From Serinicoccus chungangensis (GTDB taxonomy: Bacteria; Actinomycetota; Actinomycetes; Actinomycetales; Dermatophilaceae), in assembly GCF_001483745.1 (NCBI RefSeq), contig NZ_LQBL01000028.1, forward strand, positions 290,379 through 354,378: 64,000 nt of DNA, written 5' to 3'. Numbering within the stretch: position 1 is the first letter of the stretch; each line of letters starts with the position of its first letter. The notes under the pieces were generated by a model. It saw only the letters and a list, made by a program, of their open reading frames with translations, was not told where the DNA came from and searched no databases. The position numbers and the translations under genes are program-made. Of this stretch, positions 54,310 to 62,359 are shown piece by piece.

Positions 54310-55875
54310 TCAGCCCTCGGTCTCGAGCAGCGCCCGGGCGGCGTGGTACCCGCCCAGCGCGCTCACCCCTCCCCCGCGCCGCGACCCCGCACCGGCCAGC
54401 AGCACACCGGGGTATGCCGTGTCGACGCCCCAGCGGCGGGCCGGCGTGTCGAGCGGGTCGTCGTCGTCGGCCCACGGCCAGTCCAGCGGGGCGTGGAAGA
54501 TGTTGCCGCCGGGCATGGCCAGGCTGTCCTGCAGGTCGCGCGTGGTCCTGGTCTCGATGCACGGCCGCCCGTCCGGCCCGGAGAGGACGACGTCCTCGAG
54601 CGGCTCGGCCAGCACCGAGGACAGCGAGTCGAGGACCCGGCGCTGCAGGTCGTCCCGGGCGTCCGCGCCGCGCCCGTCGAGCAGCCGGTCGGGTGTCTGC
54701 AGGGTGAAGACCGTCATGGTCTGCGCCTGCGGGTGCTCGGCCCGCAGCCGCGGCGACAGGATGGTGGGGTCGGTCAGGGTGTGGCAGTAGATCTCGGCGG
54801 GCAGGGGGTCCGGGACGACACCGGCCTCGGCGGCGGCGTAGGCCTGCCGCAGCTGGGTGTAGGTCTCGTGCACGTGGAAGGTGCCGCCGAAGGCGGCCTC
54901 CGGCGCCACCCCGGTGTCCCGCAGCCGGGGCAGGCGTGACAGCAGCAGGTTGACCTTGACCTGCGACCCCTCCACCCGCTCCTGCGCGGCCCCGCGCTTC
55001 CCGGCGACCTCGTCGAGCACCGACGGTGCCGCCGCCCACAGGACGTGCCGCGCCGTGGCGCGGTGCGTCATACCCTCCGCGTCCTGCCAGGTCACCGCGC
55101 CCTCCTCGAGCGAGGTGACCGTGGCCCCGGTCCGCAGGTCCGCCCCCGCCGTCCGCGCGGCACGCTCCAGCTGGCCGGACACCTCGCCCATTCCCCCGAC
55201 CGGCACGTCCCAGTCCCCCGTCCCCCCGCCGATGACGTGGTAGAGGAAGCAGATGTTGTGCCGCAGGTGCGCCGAGTGCGGGTCCGCGAAGGTGCTGATG
55301 AGGCCGTCGGTGAGGATGACGCCGCGCACGAGGTCGTCGGCGACCGCGGCCTCCACCACCTCACCGAGGGGTCGCTCCAGGAAGTCGCGGACCAGGCCCG
55401 GGTCCCCGATCCGGTGCGCCATCTCGCGACGGCGCAGCAGCGGCTCGGTGACCGTCGGCCACACGGCCCGCGCCAGCTCCTCGACCCGCGCGTAGAACGC
55501 CTCCCAGCGCGGGGCGTCAGCGGCGGCGCCCACGGCGGCGAAGGAGGCGGCGGTCGCCGACGGGTCGCCGTGGTCGATGAGCAGACCAGCCGTCGACCCG
55601 GCCGACGGGGTGTAGGAGGAGTAGCGGCGCCGGGCCAGCGACAACGACAGCGACAGGTCCGTAGCGATCCGCCGGGGCAGCAGGCTCACGAGGTAGGAGT
55701 AGCGCGAGAGCCGGGCGCCCGTCCCGGGGAAGGCCTCGGCGGACACCGTCGCCCCGCCCAGGGCCGGGGAGCGCTCGAGCAGCAGGACCGAGCGGCCCGT
55801 CCGGGCGAGGTAGGCCGCGGCGGTGAGGCCGTTGTGACCGCCGCCGACCACCACGGCGTCGTGGCTGGAGCTCAT
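54310..55875 (-). CDS. Phytoene desaturase-like NAD(P)/FAD-dependent oxidoreductase
   Basis: This 521-residue flavoprotein is of the CrtI/PYROXD2 group (COG1233). The dinucleotide-binding N-terminus reads DAVVVGGGHNGLTAAAYLA followed by VLLLERSPALGGATVS, and the C-terminal FAD segment is GVLLAGAGSRRGGGVSALGGYHAA in pieces. GGTGDWDVPVGGMGEVSGQL resembles the CrtI mid-domain. No carotenoid genes lie nearby, so the substrate is unknown. ATG 55875 is supported by TACCAT 6 bases upstream. Confidence 0.88.
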   Translation of the reverse strand: MSSSHDAVVVGGGHNGLTAAAYLARTGRSVLLLERSPALGGATVSAEAFPGTGARLSRYSYLVSLLPRRIATDLSLSLSLARRRYSSYTPSAGSTAGLLIDHGDPSATAASFAAVGAAADAPRWEAFYARVEELARAVWPTVTEPLLRRREMAHRIGDPGLVRDFLERPLGEVVEAAVADDLVRGVILTDGLISTFADPHSAHLRHNICFLYHVIGGGTGDWDVPVGGMGEVSGQLERAARTAGADLRTGATVTSLEEGAVTWQDAEGMTHRATARHVLWAAAPSVLDEVAGKRGAAQERVEGSQVKVNLLLSRLPRLRDTGVAPEAAFGGTFHVHETYTQLRQAYAAAEAGVVPDPLPAEIYCHTLTDPTILSPRLRAEHPQAQTMTVFTLQTPDRLLDGRGADARDDLQRRVLDSLSSVLAEPLEDVVLSGPDGRPCIETRTTRDLQDSLAMPGGNIFHAPLDWPWADDDDPLDTPARRWGVDTAYPGVLLAGAGSRRGGGVSALGGYHAARALLETEG

Positions 55876-55881
55876 GGCCCG

Positions 55882-55887
55882 ATGGTA
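55882..55887 (-). promoter_or_regulatory. -10 hexamer TACCAT, leaderless start
   Basis: TACCAT on the minus strand lies exactly 6 bases before the ATG at 55875; no Shine-Dalgarno sequence is present. Confidence 0.5.
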
Positions 55888-55941
55888 GTGCCCCGCGGCC
55901 GCCCGGCGTGGTCGGGCCGGGCGGCCTGGGCGTGGTCGGGG

Positions 55942-58233
55942 TCAGTCCCGCGGGCGCCAGTCGGAGCGACGGTCCTCCGACCGCGACCGGCGGTCCGGAC
56001 GTCGGTCCCCACCCTGGCGGGGGCGCCGGTCACCCTGGGGGCCGCGACGGCCACCGGAGGCCCCGGGACCCTGGCGGCGACCCCCGCCGCCGGGACGCCG
56101 GGCGGGGCGCTGGGGGCGCATGACCTCGTCCAGCCGGCTCTGCGGCACCGGCTCGCCGACGGGCTCCGACCCGCCCGCGGTCTCGATGACGGCGTGGTCC
56201 TCGGGCGCCACCGCCTGCGGGTCGGTCTCGACACCGGCCGCGTCCAGCATCCGGGAGACCTGGCGCTTCTGGTGCGGCAGCGCCAGCGTCACGACCACGC
56301 CGTCCTCGCCGGCCCGGGCGGTGCGGCCCGAGCGGTGCAGGTAGTCCTTGTGGTCGGCCGGCGGGTCGACCTGCAGCACCAGCGACACGTCGTCCACGTG
56401 GATGCCCCGGGCCGCCACGTCGGTGGCCACCAGCACCGGGAGGGTGCCCGACTTGAAAGCGTCCAGGACCCTGGTCCGCTGCGCCTGGTTGAGACCGCCG
56501 TGCAGGGCCGCCGCGAAGACTCCGGACTCGCGCAGCTGCAGGGCGACCCGGTCCGCGCCCAGCTTGGTGCGGCAGAAGACGACCGTGCGGCCGGGACGGT
56601 TGGCGATGGCCGCCGTGATCGGCTTCTTGTGGTGCGGGTGCACCAGGAAGACGTGGTGCGCCATCGTCGTGACGCTGGCGCGCACGTCGTCGGTGGAGTG
56701 GGTCACCGGGTCCTTGAGGTAGGTCCTGGCCACCTGGTCCACCCCGTGGTCCAGGGTGGCCGAGAAGAGCAGCCGCTGCCCCTCGCGCGGGGTGAGGTCC
56801 AGGATCTGGCGGATCGCCTCGACGAAGCCCATCTCGGCCATGTGGTCGGCCTCGTCGAGGACCATGACCTCGACCTCGGACAGGTCGGCGGCGCTCCGGT
56901 CCACGAGGTCGATGAGGCGGCCGGGGGTCGCCACGAGGACGTCCACCCCCTTCTCCAGCGCGCGCAGCTGCGGGGTGTAGGACATCCCCCCGGCCACGAG
57001 GACGAACCGGCGGTCGACGGAGCGCATGAGCGGGGCCAGCGCGTCGACGATCTGCATTGCGAGCTCGCGGGTCGGTGTCAGGATGACGGCGCGGGGGCGG
57101 TGGGGGACGGCGCGGGGCCGCCGGGACAGGCGGTCCAGGAGCGGCAGCCCGAAGGCCATGGTCTTGCCCGACCCGGTCTGACCGCGCCCCAGCAGGTCGC
57201 GACCCGCCATGGCGTCGGGGATGGTCGCGGCCTGGATGGGGAAGGGCGTCGTGATGCCGATCCGCGCGAGCGTGGCCACGAGCTGCTCGTGCAGCCCCAG
57301 GGCGGCGAAACCGTTGTCCGCCTCGACCGCGGCGTCGACGTCCTCGGCCTGCATCGCGGACCGGCGCTCCTGGTATGCCGCGTCCGCCGCGTCCCGCTCG
57401 GCCTCCGCCTCGGCGAAGGGGTCCTGCGAGCGCCGGTCGTCCCAGCGGCCCTGACGGCTGTCGCGTGCGCCGCGGTCCTCCCAGCGGCCCTGACGTCCGC
57501 CCCGGCCACGGTCGCCGCGATCCTCCCAGCGGTCCTGACGCCCGCCCCGGCCGCGGTCGCCGCGGTCGTCGTAGCTGGCCAGCCGTCCGCCACGGTCGGC
57601 GCGACGCTCACCGCCCTGGTCGACACGGCCCGGGCGGGCGGGACGGTCCTCCCGGCGGTCGCCACCCCGGTCCTCGTGGCGCCGGCCGGAGTCCCAGCTG
57701 CGCCCGCCGTGGTGGCCGCGCTCCGGTCGACCCTCGCGCTCCTCGCGGTGCGAGCGCCAGGTGCGCTCCTGGTAGCCGCGGCGCTCCCCGTCGCGGTCCG
57801 GGCGACGGTGGTACTCACGGTCCTCGCGGCGCCCCGACGACGTGCTGCGGGCCGACCCGCGGTCGTCGCGGTCCCGCCGCGGGCGGTCGTCGTCCCAGGA
57901 GCGGCGGTGGTCCTCCCGGCGGACGGGCCGCGCCCCGCTCGGCTCCCAGTCTCGGCGGCGACGCTCCTGGCCGCCCTCCCGCCGGTCCTCCGGACGGTCC
58001 CGGCGGTCGGCCCGGTCACCACGACCACGGGGGTCGCGCTGGTCCCGGTCCCGCCAGCGCTGCTTGTCGGCGCCGCGCTCCTCGGCCCCCCGGGAGGCGC
58101 CGCGCCGGTCGCCGCGCCCGCCCTTGAGCTGGGCTCGGGCCTGCTTCTCCCGCGCCTGGCGGGCGGCCTTCTTCTGCGCCGTGGTGTGGCGGGGCTTCTT
58201 GCCGGACGCACCGGCGCTACTGGGCTTGGCCAT
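55942..58233 (-). CDS. DEAD-box RNA helicase with long Arg/Asp-rich N-terminal arm
   Basis: The protein has 763 residues. Residues about 1-310 are a disordered, highly charged arm (repeats such as RWEDRGDRGRGGRQ and RRDRDDRG). The helicase core follows: FPIQ Q motif, GQTGSGKT Walker A (about 350-357), PTRELA, VLDEADHMAEMG, LLFSATLD and HRSGRTARAG. The C-terminal tail (about 700-763) is again Arg/Gly-rich. Such arms bind RNA and drive phase separation. It is paralogous to the helicase at 32161 but has the extra N-terminal arm. ATG 58233 has GAAGAGG about 10 bases upstream and a leader of about 155 bases. Confidence 0.9.
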   Translation of the reverse strand: MAKPSSAGASGKKPRHTTAQKKAARQAREKQARAQLKGGRGDRRGASRGAEERGADKQRWRDRDQRDPRGRGDRADRRDRPEDRREGGQERRRRDWEPSGARPVRREDHRRSWDDDRPRRDRDDRGSARSTSSGRREDREYHRRPDRDGERRGYQERTWRSHREEREGRPERGHHGGRSWDSGRRHEDRGGDRREDRPARPGRVDQGGERRADRGGRLASYDDRGDRGRGGRQDRWEDRGDRGRGGRQGRWEDRGARDSRQGRWDDRRSQDPFAEAEAERDAADAAYQERRSAMQAEDVDAAVEADNGFAALGLHEQLVATLARIGITTPFPIQAATIPDAMAGRDLLGRGQTGSGKTMAFGLPLLDRLSRRPRAVPHRPRAVILTPTRELAMQIVDALAPLMRSVDRRFVLVAGGMSYTPQLRALEKGVDVLVATPGRLIDLVDRSAADLSEVEVMVLDEADHMAEMGFVEAIRQILDLTPREGQRLLFSATLDHGVDQVARTYLKDPVTHSTDDVRASVTTMAHHVFLVHPHHKKPITAAIANRPGRTVVFCRTKLGADRVALQLRESGVFAAALHGGLNQAQRTRVLDAFKSGTLPVLVATDVAARGIHVDDVSLVLQVDPPADHKDYLHRSGRTARAGEDGVVVTLALPHQKRQVSRMLDAAGVETDPQAVAPEDHAVIETAGGSEPVGEPVPQSRLDEVMRPQRPARRPGGGGRRQGPGASGGRRGPQGDRRPRQGGDRRPDRRSRSEDRRSDWRPRD

Positions 58234-58256
58234 GATCGGCTACCTCTTCACAGGGG

Positions 58257-58280
58257 GTCGAGGTGGGTTCTCGCCTCGAC
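58257..58280. repeat. Inverted repeat in the leader of the second DEAD-box helicase gene
   Basis: GTCGAGG (58257-58263) and CCTCGAC (58274-58280) can pair just upstream of the ribosome-binding site on the minus-strand mRNA. It may help control translation. Confidence 0.35.
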
Positions 58281-58395
58281 GCCTGCGGCGTGACCGGACC
58301 TACCTCCAGGCGCTCGACGTGGCGCCCGATCGTCCCCCAGGAGCGGATCGTCCTGAGGGGTCACCCGGGCGAGCAGCGCCACGGGGAGAACGACC

Positions 58396-58401
58396 AGTCT
58401 A
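58396..58401 (-). promoter_or_regulatory. -10 hexamer TAGACT of the second DEAD-box helicase gene
   Basis: TAGACTGG on the minus strand would start a transcript near 58389, giving a leader of about 155 bases before ATG 58233. The 225-base gap to parE contains this promoter and the leader. The same TAGACTGG occurs before the helicase gene at 32161. Confidence 0.45.
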
Positions 58402-58458
58402 TCGCGGACCCGGACCTCCGGACGCCACCCTCGCGCGGAGCACCCGGCCGGCCGGGGC

Positions 58459-60570
58459 TCAGGCGTCGATCCGCTGGCGGTCCAGCTCGTGCGCGGACTC
58501 CACGATGAAGTCCTTGCGCGGCGCCACGGAGGACCCCATGAGCAGGTCGAAGACCTGGTCGGCGCGCTCGGCGTCCTTGAGGGTGATCTTGCGCAGGGTC
58601 CGGTGCCGCGGGTCCATCGTGGTCTCCGCGAGCTGGTCGGCGTCCATCTCGCCCAAGCCCTTGTAGCGCTGCATCGGCTGCTTGACGACCCGGCCCTTCT
58701 TCTCCAGCGCGGCCACCGTCCGCCGCATCTCCGCCTCGGTGTAGGTGTAGAGGAACTCGCGCCCGGTGCTGCGCCCGCGACCCCCGCTGACCTCGATCCG
58801 GTGCAGGGGCGGCATCGCCGCGTAGACCCGGCCCGCCTCGACCAGGGGACGCATGTAGCGGAAGAAGAGGGTCAGGAGCAGGGTGCGGATGTGGGCGCCG
58901 TCGACGTCGGCGTCGGTCATGATGATGACCTTGCCGTAGCGGACCATGTCCGGGTCGAAGGACCGCCCGGAGCCCGCGCCGATGACCTGGATGATGGCCG
59001 CGCACTCGGCGTTGGAGAGCATGTCCTGGACCGAGGCCTTCTGCACGTTGAGGATCTTGCCGCGGATCGGCAGCAGCGCCTGGTGGTCGCTGCTGCGCGC
59101 GAGCTTGGCCGTCCCCAGGGCGCTGTCCCCCTCGACGATGAACAGCTCGGAGCGCTCGGTGTCGTTGCTGCGGCAGTCGGCCAGCTTGGCCGGCAGCGAG
59201 GAGGACTCGAGGGCGTTCTTGCGGCGCTGCGTCTCCTTGTGCAGGCGGGCGGAGATGCGGGACTTCATCTCCGCGACGACCTTCTCGAGCAGCAGCGCCG
59301 CCTGCGCCTTGTCGCCGCGGTGCTTGCTGGTCAGCCGTTCGGTCAGCGCCTGCTCGACGGTGCGCGAGACGATGGCGCGGACCGCGCTGGTGCCGAGGAC
59401 CTCCTTGGTCTGGCCCTCGAACTGCGGTTCGGGCAGCCGCACCGTCACCACGGCCGTGAGGCCCGCCAGGATGTCGTCCTTCTCGACCTTGTCCCCGCCG
59501 ACCTTGAGCTTGCGCGCGTTGAGCTCGAGCTGCTTGCGGAAGACCTTCATGAGCGCCTGCTCGAACCCCGCCACGTGGGTGCCACCGTGCGGCGTGGTGA
59601 TGATGTTGACGAAGCTGCGCACCGTGGTGTCGTAGCCGGTGCCCCAGCGCAGCGCGACGTCCACCTCGCACTCGCGCTCGATCTCCCTGGACACCATGTG
59701 GCCGAGCTCGTCCAGCATGGGCACGGTCTCGGTGAAGGTGCCCGACCCCTGCAGCCGCCACACGTCGGTCACCGCGGCGTCGGGGGCGAGGTACTCGGCA
59801 TACTCGGCGATGCCTCCTGAGTAGGCGAAGGCCTCCTCCGTCGGCCCGTCCGCGCCGGGGGTGCCGGGCAGGCCGCGCTCGTCACGCACGACCATGGTCA
59901 GGCCCGGGACGAGGAAGGCGGTCTGCCGCGCGCGGGCGATGAGCTCGTCGTAGGCGAACTGCGCCGTGGTGAGGAAGATCTGCGGATCGGCCCAGTAGCG
60001 CACCCGCGTACCGGTCACCCCGCGGCGGGCCTTGCCCACCACCGCCAGCTCGCTGCTGCGCTCGAACGGGCTGAAGGCCGCCTCCGGACCCGGCGCGGAG
60101 CCGCCGTCGTCGAAGGTGCCCGGCTCTCCCCGACGGAAGCTCATGCCGTAGGTCTTCCCGGCACGGTCGACCTCGACGTCCAGCCGGGAGGACAGCGCGT
60201 TGACGACCGAGGCGCCCACGCCGTGCAGGCCGCCGGAGGCGGCGTAGGACCCGCCACCGAACTTGCCGCCGGCGTGCAGCTTGGTGAAGACGACCTCGAC
60301 ACCCGGCAGCCCGGTCCGCGGCTCGATGTCCACCGGTATGCCGCGGGCCCGGTCGCGCACCTCGACCGACCCGTCCCGGTGCAGGATGACCTCGATGCGG
60401 TCCCCGTGGCCGCCGAGCGCCTCGTCGACGGCGTTGTCGATGATCTCCCACAGGCAGTGCATGAGACCGCGCGAGTCCGTGGACCCGACGTACATCCCCG
60501 GGCGCTTGCGCACGGCCTCGAGGCCTTCGAGAACCTGGAGGTGCCGGGCGGAGTAGTCCTGAGTGGTCAC
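58459..60570 (-). CDS. parE: DNA topoisomerase IV subunit B (GyrB/ParE family)
   Basis: This 703-residue ATPase subunit of a type IIA topoisomerase has an ATP-binding GHKL domain (EIIDNAVDEALGG, GGKFGGGSYAASGGLHGVGASVVNALS in pieces), a transducer with TPHGGTHVAGFEQAL, and a TOPRIM domain with FIVEGDSALGTAKLARS, ADVDGAHI and MQRYKGLGEM. It lacks a typical gyrase context, and the neighbouring DUF7455 gene matches the parE surroundings of Streptomyces, so ParE is preferred over GyrB. The partner ParC is not in the window. GTG 60570 is supported by TAGCCT 7 bases upstream. Confidence 0.88.
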   Translation of the reverse strand: MTTQDYSARHLQVLEGLEAVRKRPGMYVGSTDSRGLMHCLWEIIDNAVDEALGGHGDRIEVILHRDGSVEVRDRARGIPVDIEPRTGLPGVEVVFTKLHAGGKFGGGSYAASGGLHGVGASVVNALSSRLDVEVDRAGKTYGMSFRRGEPGTFDDGGSAPGPEAAFSPFERSSELAVVGKARRGVTGTRVRYWADPQIFLTTAQFAYDELIARARQTAFLVPGLTMVVRDERGLPGTPGADGPTEEAFAYSGGIAEYAEYLAPDAAVTDVWRLQGSGTFTETVPMLDELGHMVSREIERECEVDVALRWGTGYDTTVRSFVNIITTPHGGTHVAGFEQALMKVFRKQLELNARKLKVGGDKVEKDDILAGLTAVVTVRLPEPQFEGQTKEVLGTSAVRAIVSRTVEQALTERLTSKHRGDKAQAALLLEKVVAEMKSRISARLHKETQRRKNALESSSLPAKLADCRSNDTERSELFIVEGDSALGTAKLARSSDHQALLPIRGKILNVQKASVQDMLSNAECAAIIQVIGAGSGRSFDPDMVRYGKVIIMTDADVDGAHIRTLLLTLFFRYMRPLVEAGRVYAAMPPLHRIEVSGGRGRSTGREFLYTYTEAEMRRTVAALEKKGRVVKQPMQRYKGLGEMDADQLAETTMDPRHRTLRKITLKDAERADQVFDLLMGSSVAPRKDFIVESAHELDRQRIDA

Positions 60571-60577
60571 GTCCGGC

Positions 60578-60583
60578 AGGCTA
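60578..60583 (-). promoter_or_regulatory. -10 hexamer TAGCCT, leaderless start
   Basis: TAGCCT on the minus strand lies 7 bases before the GTG at 60570 of parE. No Shine-Dalgarno sequence is present. Confidence 0.5.
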
Positions 60584-60724
60584 GCGCGTGGGACCGACAG
60601 GCCCGGTCAGGCGCGGCTGGGCCCGGCCGGGTCCGCCGGCCGGGGCTTACGCGCAGAGCGGAACACCGCCCCGCGCGGGCACAAAGGCCGGCTCCTGCGG
60701 CGTTGGCATGCTTGACTGGGTCGA

Positions 60725-60739
60725 CCAACCGCTGGTTGG
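60725..60739. promoter_or_regulatory. Palindrome in the promoter region of the DUF7455 gene
   Basis: CCAACCGCTGGTTGG has 6-base arms around GCT. TTGACT (60712-60717) lies just upstream as a possible -35, but no good -10 follows at the right distance. The palindrome ends 21 bases before the GTG at 60761 and could be an operator. Confidence 0.3.
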
Positions 60740-60760
60740 CCCGATGGAGAGGAGACCGCC

Positions 60761-60976
60761 GTGAACGCCACTCTGACCCCCGAACTGACCACCTCCGACC
60801 GGTGCGACCGTTGTGGGGCCCAGGCCTACATCCGGGCCAGCCTCGGTGACGGTCTGCACCTGCTGTTCTGCGCCCACCACGGACGCGAGCACCTCGACAA
60901 GCTGCGCGCCCAGGACGACGTCGCCATCCTGGACGAGACCCACAAGCTCGAGCAGGAGGAGACCCCCGCGGTCTGA
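60761..60976 (+). CDS. DUF7455 family small zinc-ribbon-like protein
   Basis: This 71-residue acidic protein is conserved in actinobacteria. CDRCGAQAYIR and LLFCAHHGREH give two CxxC/CxHH-like metal ligand sets, so zinc binding is likely. The C-terminal half is helical (DETHKLEQEE). The function is not known. GGAGAGGAGA lies just before GTG 60761. It is divergent from parE, an arrangement also seen near hrdB in Streptomyces from memory. A 19-base hairpin follows. Confidence 0.8.
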   Translation: MNATLTPELTTSDRCDRCGAQAYIRASLGDGLHLLFCAHHGREHLDKLRAQDDVAILDETHKLEQEETPAV

Positions 60977-60997
60977 TCTCCCGCTCCTGCGACGCCG

Positions 60998-61037
60998 ACG
61001 ACGCCCGCCCACGGCCCTGGCCGTGGGCGGGCGTCGT
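60998..61037. terminator. Long hairpin after the DUF7455 gene
   Basis: A perfect 19-base stem (60998-61016 with 61019-61037; ACGACGCCCGCCCACGGCC on the left) has a very tight loop. It separates the DUF7455 gene from the leaderless promoter of the next gene, 12 bases downstream. Confidence 0.65.
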
Positions 61038-61048
61038 GCTGGATCGGG

Positions 61049-61054
61049 CAGAAT
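61049..61054 (+). promoter_or_regulatory. -10-like hexamer CAGAAT, leaderless start
   Basis: CAGAAT lies 7 bases before the ATG at 61062 and just after the terminator hairpin. Confidence 0.45.
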
Positions 61055-61061
61055 CTGGCCC

Positions 61062-61550
61062 ATGTCCGTCGCCGAGGTCCTCATCCTGGTGCTCATGCTC
61101 ATCGGCGTGGTCGGGATCGTCATCCCGGTCCTCCCCGGCCTCCTGGTGGTGCTGGCGGGGTCCCTGGCCTGGGCGCTCAAGGAGCAGACCACGCTCGGCT
61201 GGGTGGTCTTCGGCCTCTCCGCGCTGGTCTACCTGCTCGGTGTGGGGCTGCAGTGGGCGGTGCCGGGCCAGCGCATGCGGCGCGCCGGCGTCCGGACCTC
61301 GACCCTCGTCATCGGGGTGGTCTGCGCCCTGGTGCTCGGGGTGCTCATCCCTGTCGTCGGACTCTTCCTGGGCTTCCCGCTGGGCATCTTCCTGGTCTCC
61401 CTGGCCCGGACCCGGGACCGCGTCGAGGCCCTGCGGGCCACCCGGCACGCCCTGCACGCCGTGGGCCTCAACATCCTCATCGAGCTGGCGACGGCGTTCA
61501 CCCTCATCGCGATGTTCGTCGTGGGTGCGGTGGTGCTGACGCCGGCCTGA
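61062..61550 (+). CDS. DUF456 domain membrane protein
   Basis: This 162-residue protein has about four or five membrane segments: VLILVLMLIGVVGIVIPVLPG at the N-terminus, VVFGLSALVYLLGVGLQWAV, then LVIGVVCALVLGVLIPVVGLF and a C-terminal helix. GIVIPVLPG and GLFLGFPLGIFL are typical of DUF456, whose function is unknown. ATG 61062 is the natural start and has a leaderless promoter. A hairpin separates it from the convergent sortase gene. Confidence 0.85.
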   Translation: MSVAEVLILVLMLIGVVGIVIPVLPGLLVVLAGSLAWALKEQTTLGWVVFGLSALVYLLGVGLQWAVPGQRMRRAGVRTSTLVIGVVCALVLGVLIPVVGLFLGFPLGIFLVSLARTRDRVEALRATRHALHAVGLNILIELATAFTLIAMFVVGAVVLTPA

Positions 61551-61558
61551 GCGTGCGA

Positions 61559-61599
61559 CGCCCCCGGTGCCGGTCTCCCTGCGGACGGCACCAGGGGCG
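61559..61599. terminator. Bidirectional hairpin between convergent genes
   Basis: CGCCCCCGGTGCCG (61559-61572) pairs with CGGCACCAGGGGCG (61586-61599) with one mismatch, over a 13-base loop. It lies between the DUF456 and sortase genes. Confidence 0.6.
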
Positions 61600-61611
61600 G
61601 GTCCGGTCGGC

Positions 61612-62358
61612 TCAACCCTCGACCATGCGGGCGTACACCACGGTGTTGTCCTCGTGGCTCTGCTCCTGCTCGTCGAACTCTCCCCCGCAGGTGATGAGCC
61701 TCAGCTCCGGGACGTCGGTCGGCCCGTAGACGTCGACGGTCGGGAAGGCGTCCTTGGCGAACTGGTCCACGCGGTACACCTCGTAGGTGACCGTCTGCCC
61801 GTCCTCGCGCTCCACCTCGGCGGTGTCCCCGGGACGCATCGCGCCGAGCTCGAAGAAGACGGACTCGACGCCGCCCGCGCCGGTGACGTGACCCTCGATG
61901 ACCGTCGGGCCCAGCTCTCCGGGCGTGGGCGAGCCGTCGTACCACGCGGCCTCGTGGTAGCGGTCTCCGCTGGGCACCTCCAGGGTGCCGTCGTCAGCCA
62001 GCCCGAGCGGGTGCAGCGGGCTCGTCACGTCGATGGAGGGCAGGCGCACCTCGACCGGCTCCGACGGGGCGAGCGCGGCGACCTCAGGGGCGGAGGACTC
62101 CTGGGGCTCGGACGACGTCGGTCCGGCGTCCGGGGCACCCGTGGTCGACGACGCGTCGTCGGCGTCCGTCGTGGGCTCCGGCTCCTCGTCGGCCTGCGTG
62201 GGCTGCGCATCCGCGGTGGCGGCGGGCGGCGAGGGGGGGTCGGGTCGCTGGGTGCTGATCCCGACGACGAGCACCACCACGCCCACGACGACGGCCAGCA
62301 CGGCCAGGGCCGTGAGGATGGCTCCTCGTCGGCCCTGGCCCGGCTGCTCGATCCCCAT
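61612..62358 (-). CDS. Class F sortase
   Basis: This 248-residue membrane-anchored transpeptidase has one N-terminal helix (about 15-35, AILTALAVLAVVVGVVVLVVG), an acidic Pro/Thr/Glu-rich linker (about 38-100) and a sortase domain with the catalytic His in VIEGHVTGAGG, the Cys in LRLITCGGEFD and the Arg in NTVVYARMV. Class F sortases of actinobacteria attach surface proteins to the cell wall. ATG 62358 is preferred over an earlier in-frame ATG because it lies one base after the stop of the CHRD gene (TGACATG). The pair should be one operon. Confidence 0.9.
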   Translation of the reverse strand: MGIEQPGQGRRGAILTALAVLAVVVGVVVLVVGISTQRPDPPSPPAATADAQPTQADEEPEPTTDADDASSTTGAPDAGPTSSEPQESSAPEVAALAPSEPVEVRLPSIDVTSPLHPLGLADDGTLEVPSGDRYHEAAWYDGSPTPGELGPTVIEGHVTGAGGVESVFFELGAMRPGDTAEVEREDGQTVTYEVYRVDQFAKDAFPTVDVYGPTDVPELRLITCGGEFDEQEQSHEDNTVVYARMVEG

Positions 62359-62359
62359 G

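Noticed and set aside
58459-60570. Chromosomal gyrB near the replication origin
   Set aside because: No gyrA, recF, dnaN or dnaA nearby; the DUF7455 neighbour and sequence length suit ParE better.
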